From: Robiginitalea aestuariiviva | GTDB lineage: Bacteria > Bacteroidota > Bacteroidia > Flavobacteriales > Flavobacteriaceae | Length of the DNA stretch: 64,000 nt | Reading direction: 5' to 3' | NCBI RefSeq assembly: GCF_029537735.1 | Contig: NZ_JARPUQ010000002.1 | Span: forward strand, 672,140-736,139 | Part shown: positions 63,897 to 64,000 of the stretch, piece after piece | How positions within the stretch are numbered: the first letter of the stretch is position 1 | How the letters are laid out: each line of letters begins with the position of its first letter | Notes under the pieces: generated by a model | Database searches by the model: none | Told to the model about the DNA's origin: nothing | Seen by the model: only the letters and a program-made list of their open reading frames with translations | Program-made: the position numbers and the translations under genes

Positions 63897-63928
63897 AAAC
63901 CCCGCAACGCAAGTTGCGGGGTTTTGTT
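63897..63928 (+). terminator. Terminator of tRNA-Arg
   Basis: A perfect 12-bp stem (63897-63908 with 63913-63924), GCAA tetraloop, followed by a short T-rich tail. The remaining 70 bases to the window end hold only an imperfect inverted repeat around 63936-63962. Confidence 0.85.
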
Positions 63929-64000
63929 TGACCGAAAAATTCGAAGCTTGCTTCAGAATTTTGAGGGCGAACAAAATACCTCAAAGCCGCAGGCTTTGAA

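Overview
The window is a high-GC (about 60% by eye) stretch of a Bacteroidota chromosome, most likely a marine Flavobacteriaceae of the Robiginitalea type. The lineage call rests on several signs. Promoters carry the Bacteroidota -7 motif TAnnTTTG instead of sigma70 boxes. Families such as DUF3822, DUF4249, DUF6090 and STN-type TonB receptors are present, and ClpC and GyrA look flavobacterial. Exact species is inference.

Layout. 1-1050: the start of dnaX (minus, cut by the window edge) diverges from rnpB (RNase P RNA), followed by a tandem ~104 bp repeat. 1.6-3.6 kb: rsmD, DUF3822 and a membrane-anchored protein in one operon. 3.7-8.9 kb: a RecD-like helicase, DUF4126, then kdsB, a HAD phosphatase, kdnB and an acyltransferase, pointing to Kdo and probably 8-amino-Kdo for lipid A. 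8.9-12 kb: YebC, a pterin dehydratase, an epimerase-like protein and gcvT. 12-16.9 kb: thrABC behind a promoter and a Thr/Ile-rich leader peptide. 17-30 kb: housekeeping genes (Nnr, ClpC, GyrA, TPR protein, thiolase, PgpH-like phosphodiesterase) and an NlpC/P60 protein whose catalytic Cys is replaced by Ala.

30-43.7 kb is an envelope region. It holds an MG2-plus-plug protein, a four-repeat CHRD lipoprotein, and an ECF sigma/anti-sigma pair divergent from an STN TonB receptor, a DUF4249 lipoprotein and a second MG2-plus-plug protein. A DUF6090 membrane protein and a very acidic lipoprotein follow.

43.7-48.4 kb is clearly AT-richer and probably acquired: two CPBP proteases flanking an alpha/beta hydrolase, an AraC regulator and a DUF4440-like lipoprotein. 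It abuts the 3' end of a tRNA-Pro. Upstream of that tRNA lie 3.5 tandem ~129 bp repeats, each repeating the tRNA's first ten bases, and then a tRNA-Ser.

49.7-64 kb: an orphan TPR histidine kinase, a TIM-barrel isomerase, a flavin-binding protein, a thioredoxin-like protein, exonuclease III, a LOG-family protein, and an acetate module (DUF4212 and SSS symporter, acs, a short DUF294 protein, and a 7TMR-DISM hybrid kinase), then tRNA-Arg. No CRISPR array, integrase, transposase or rRNA was seen.
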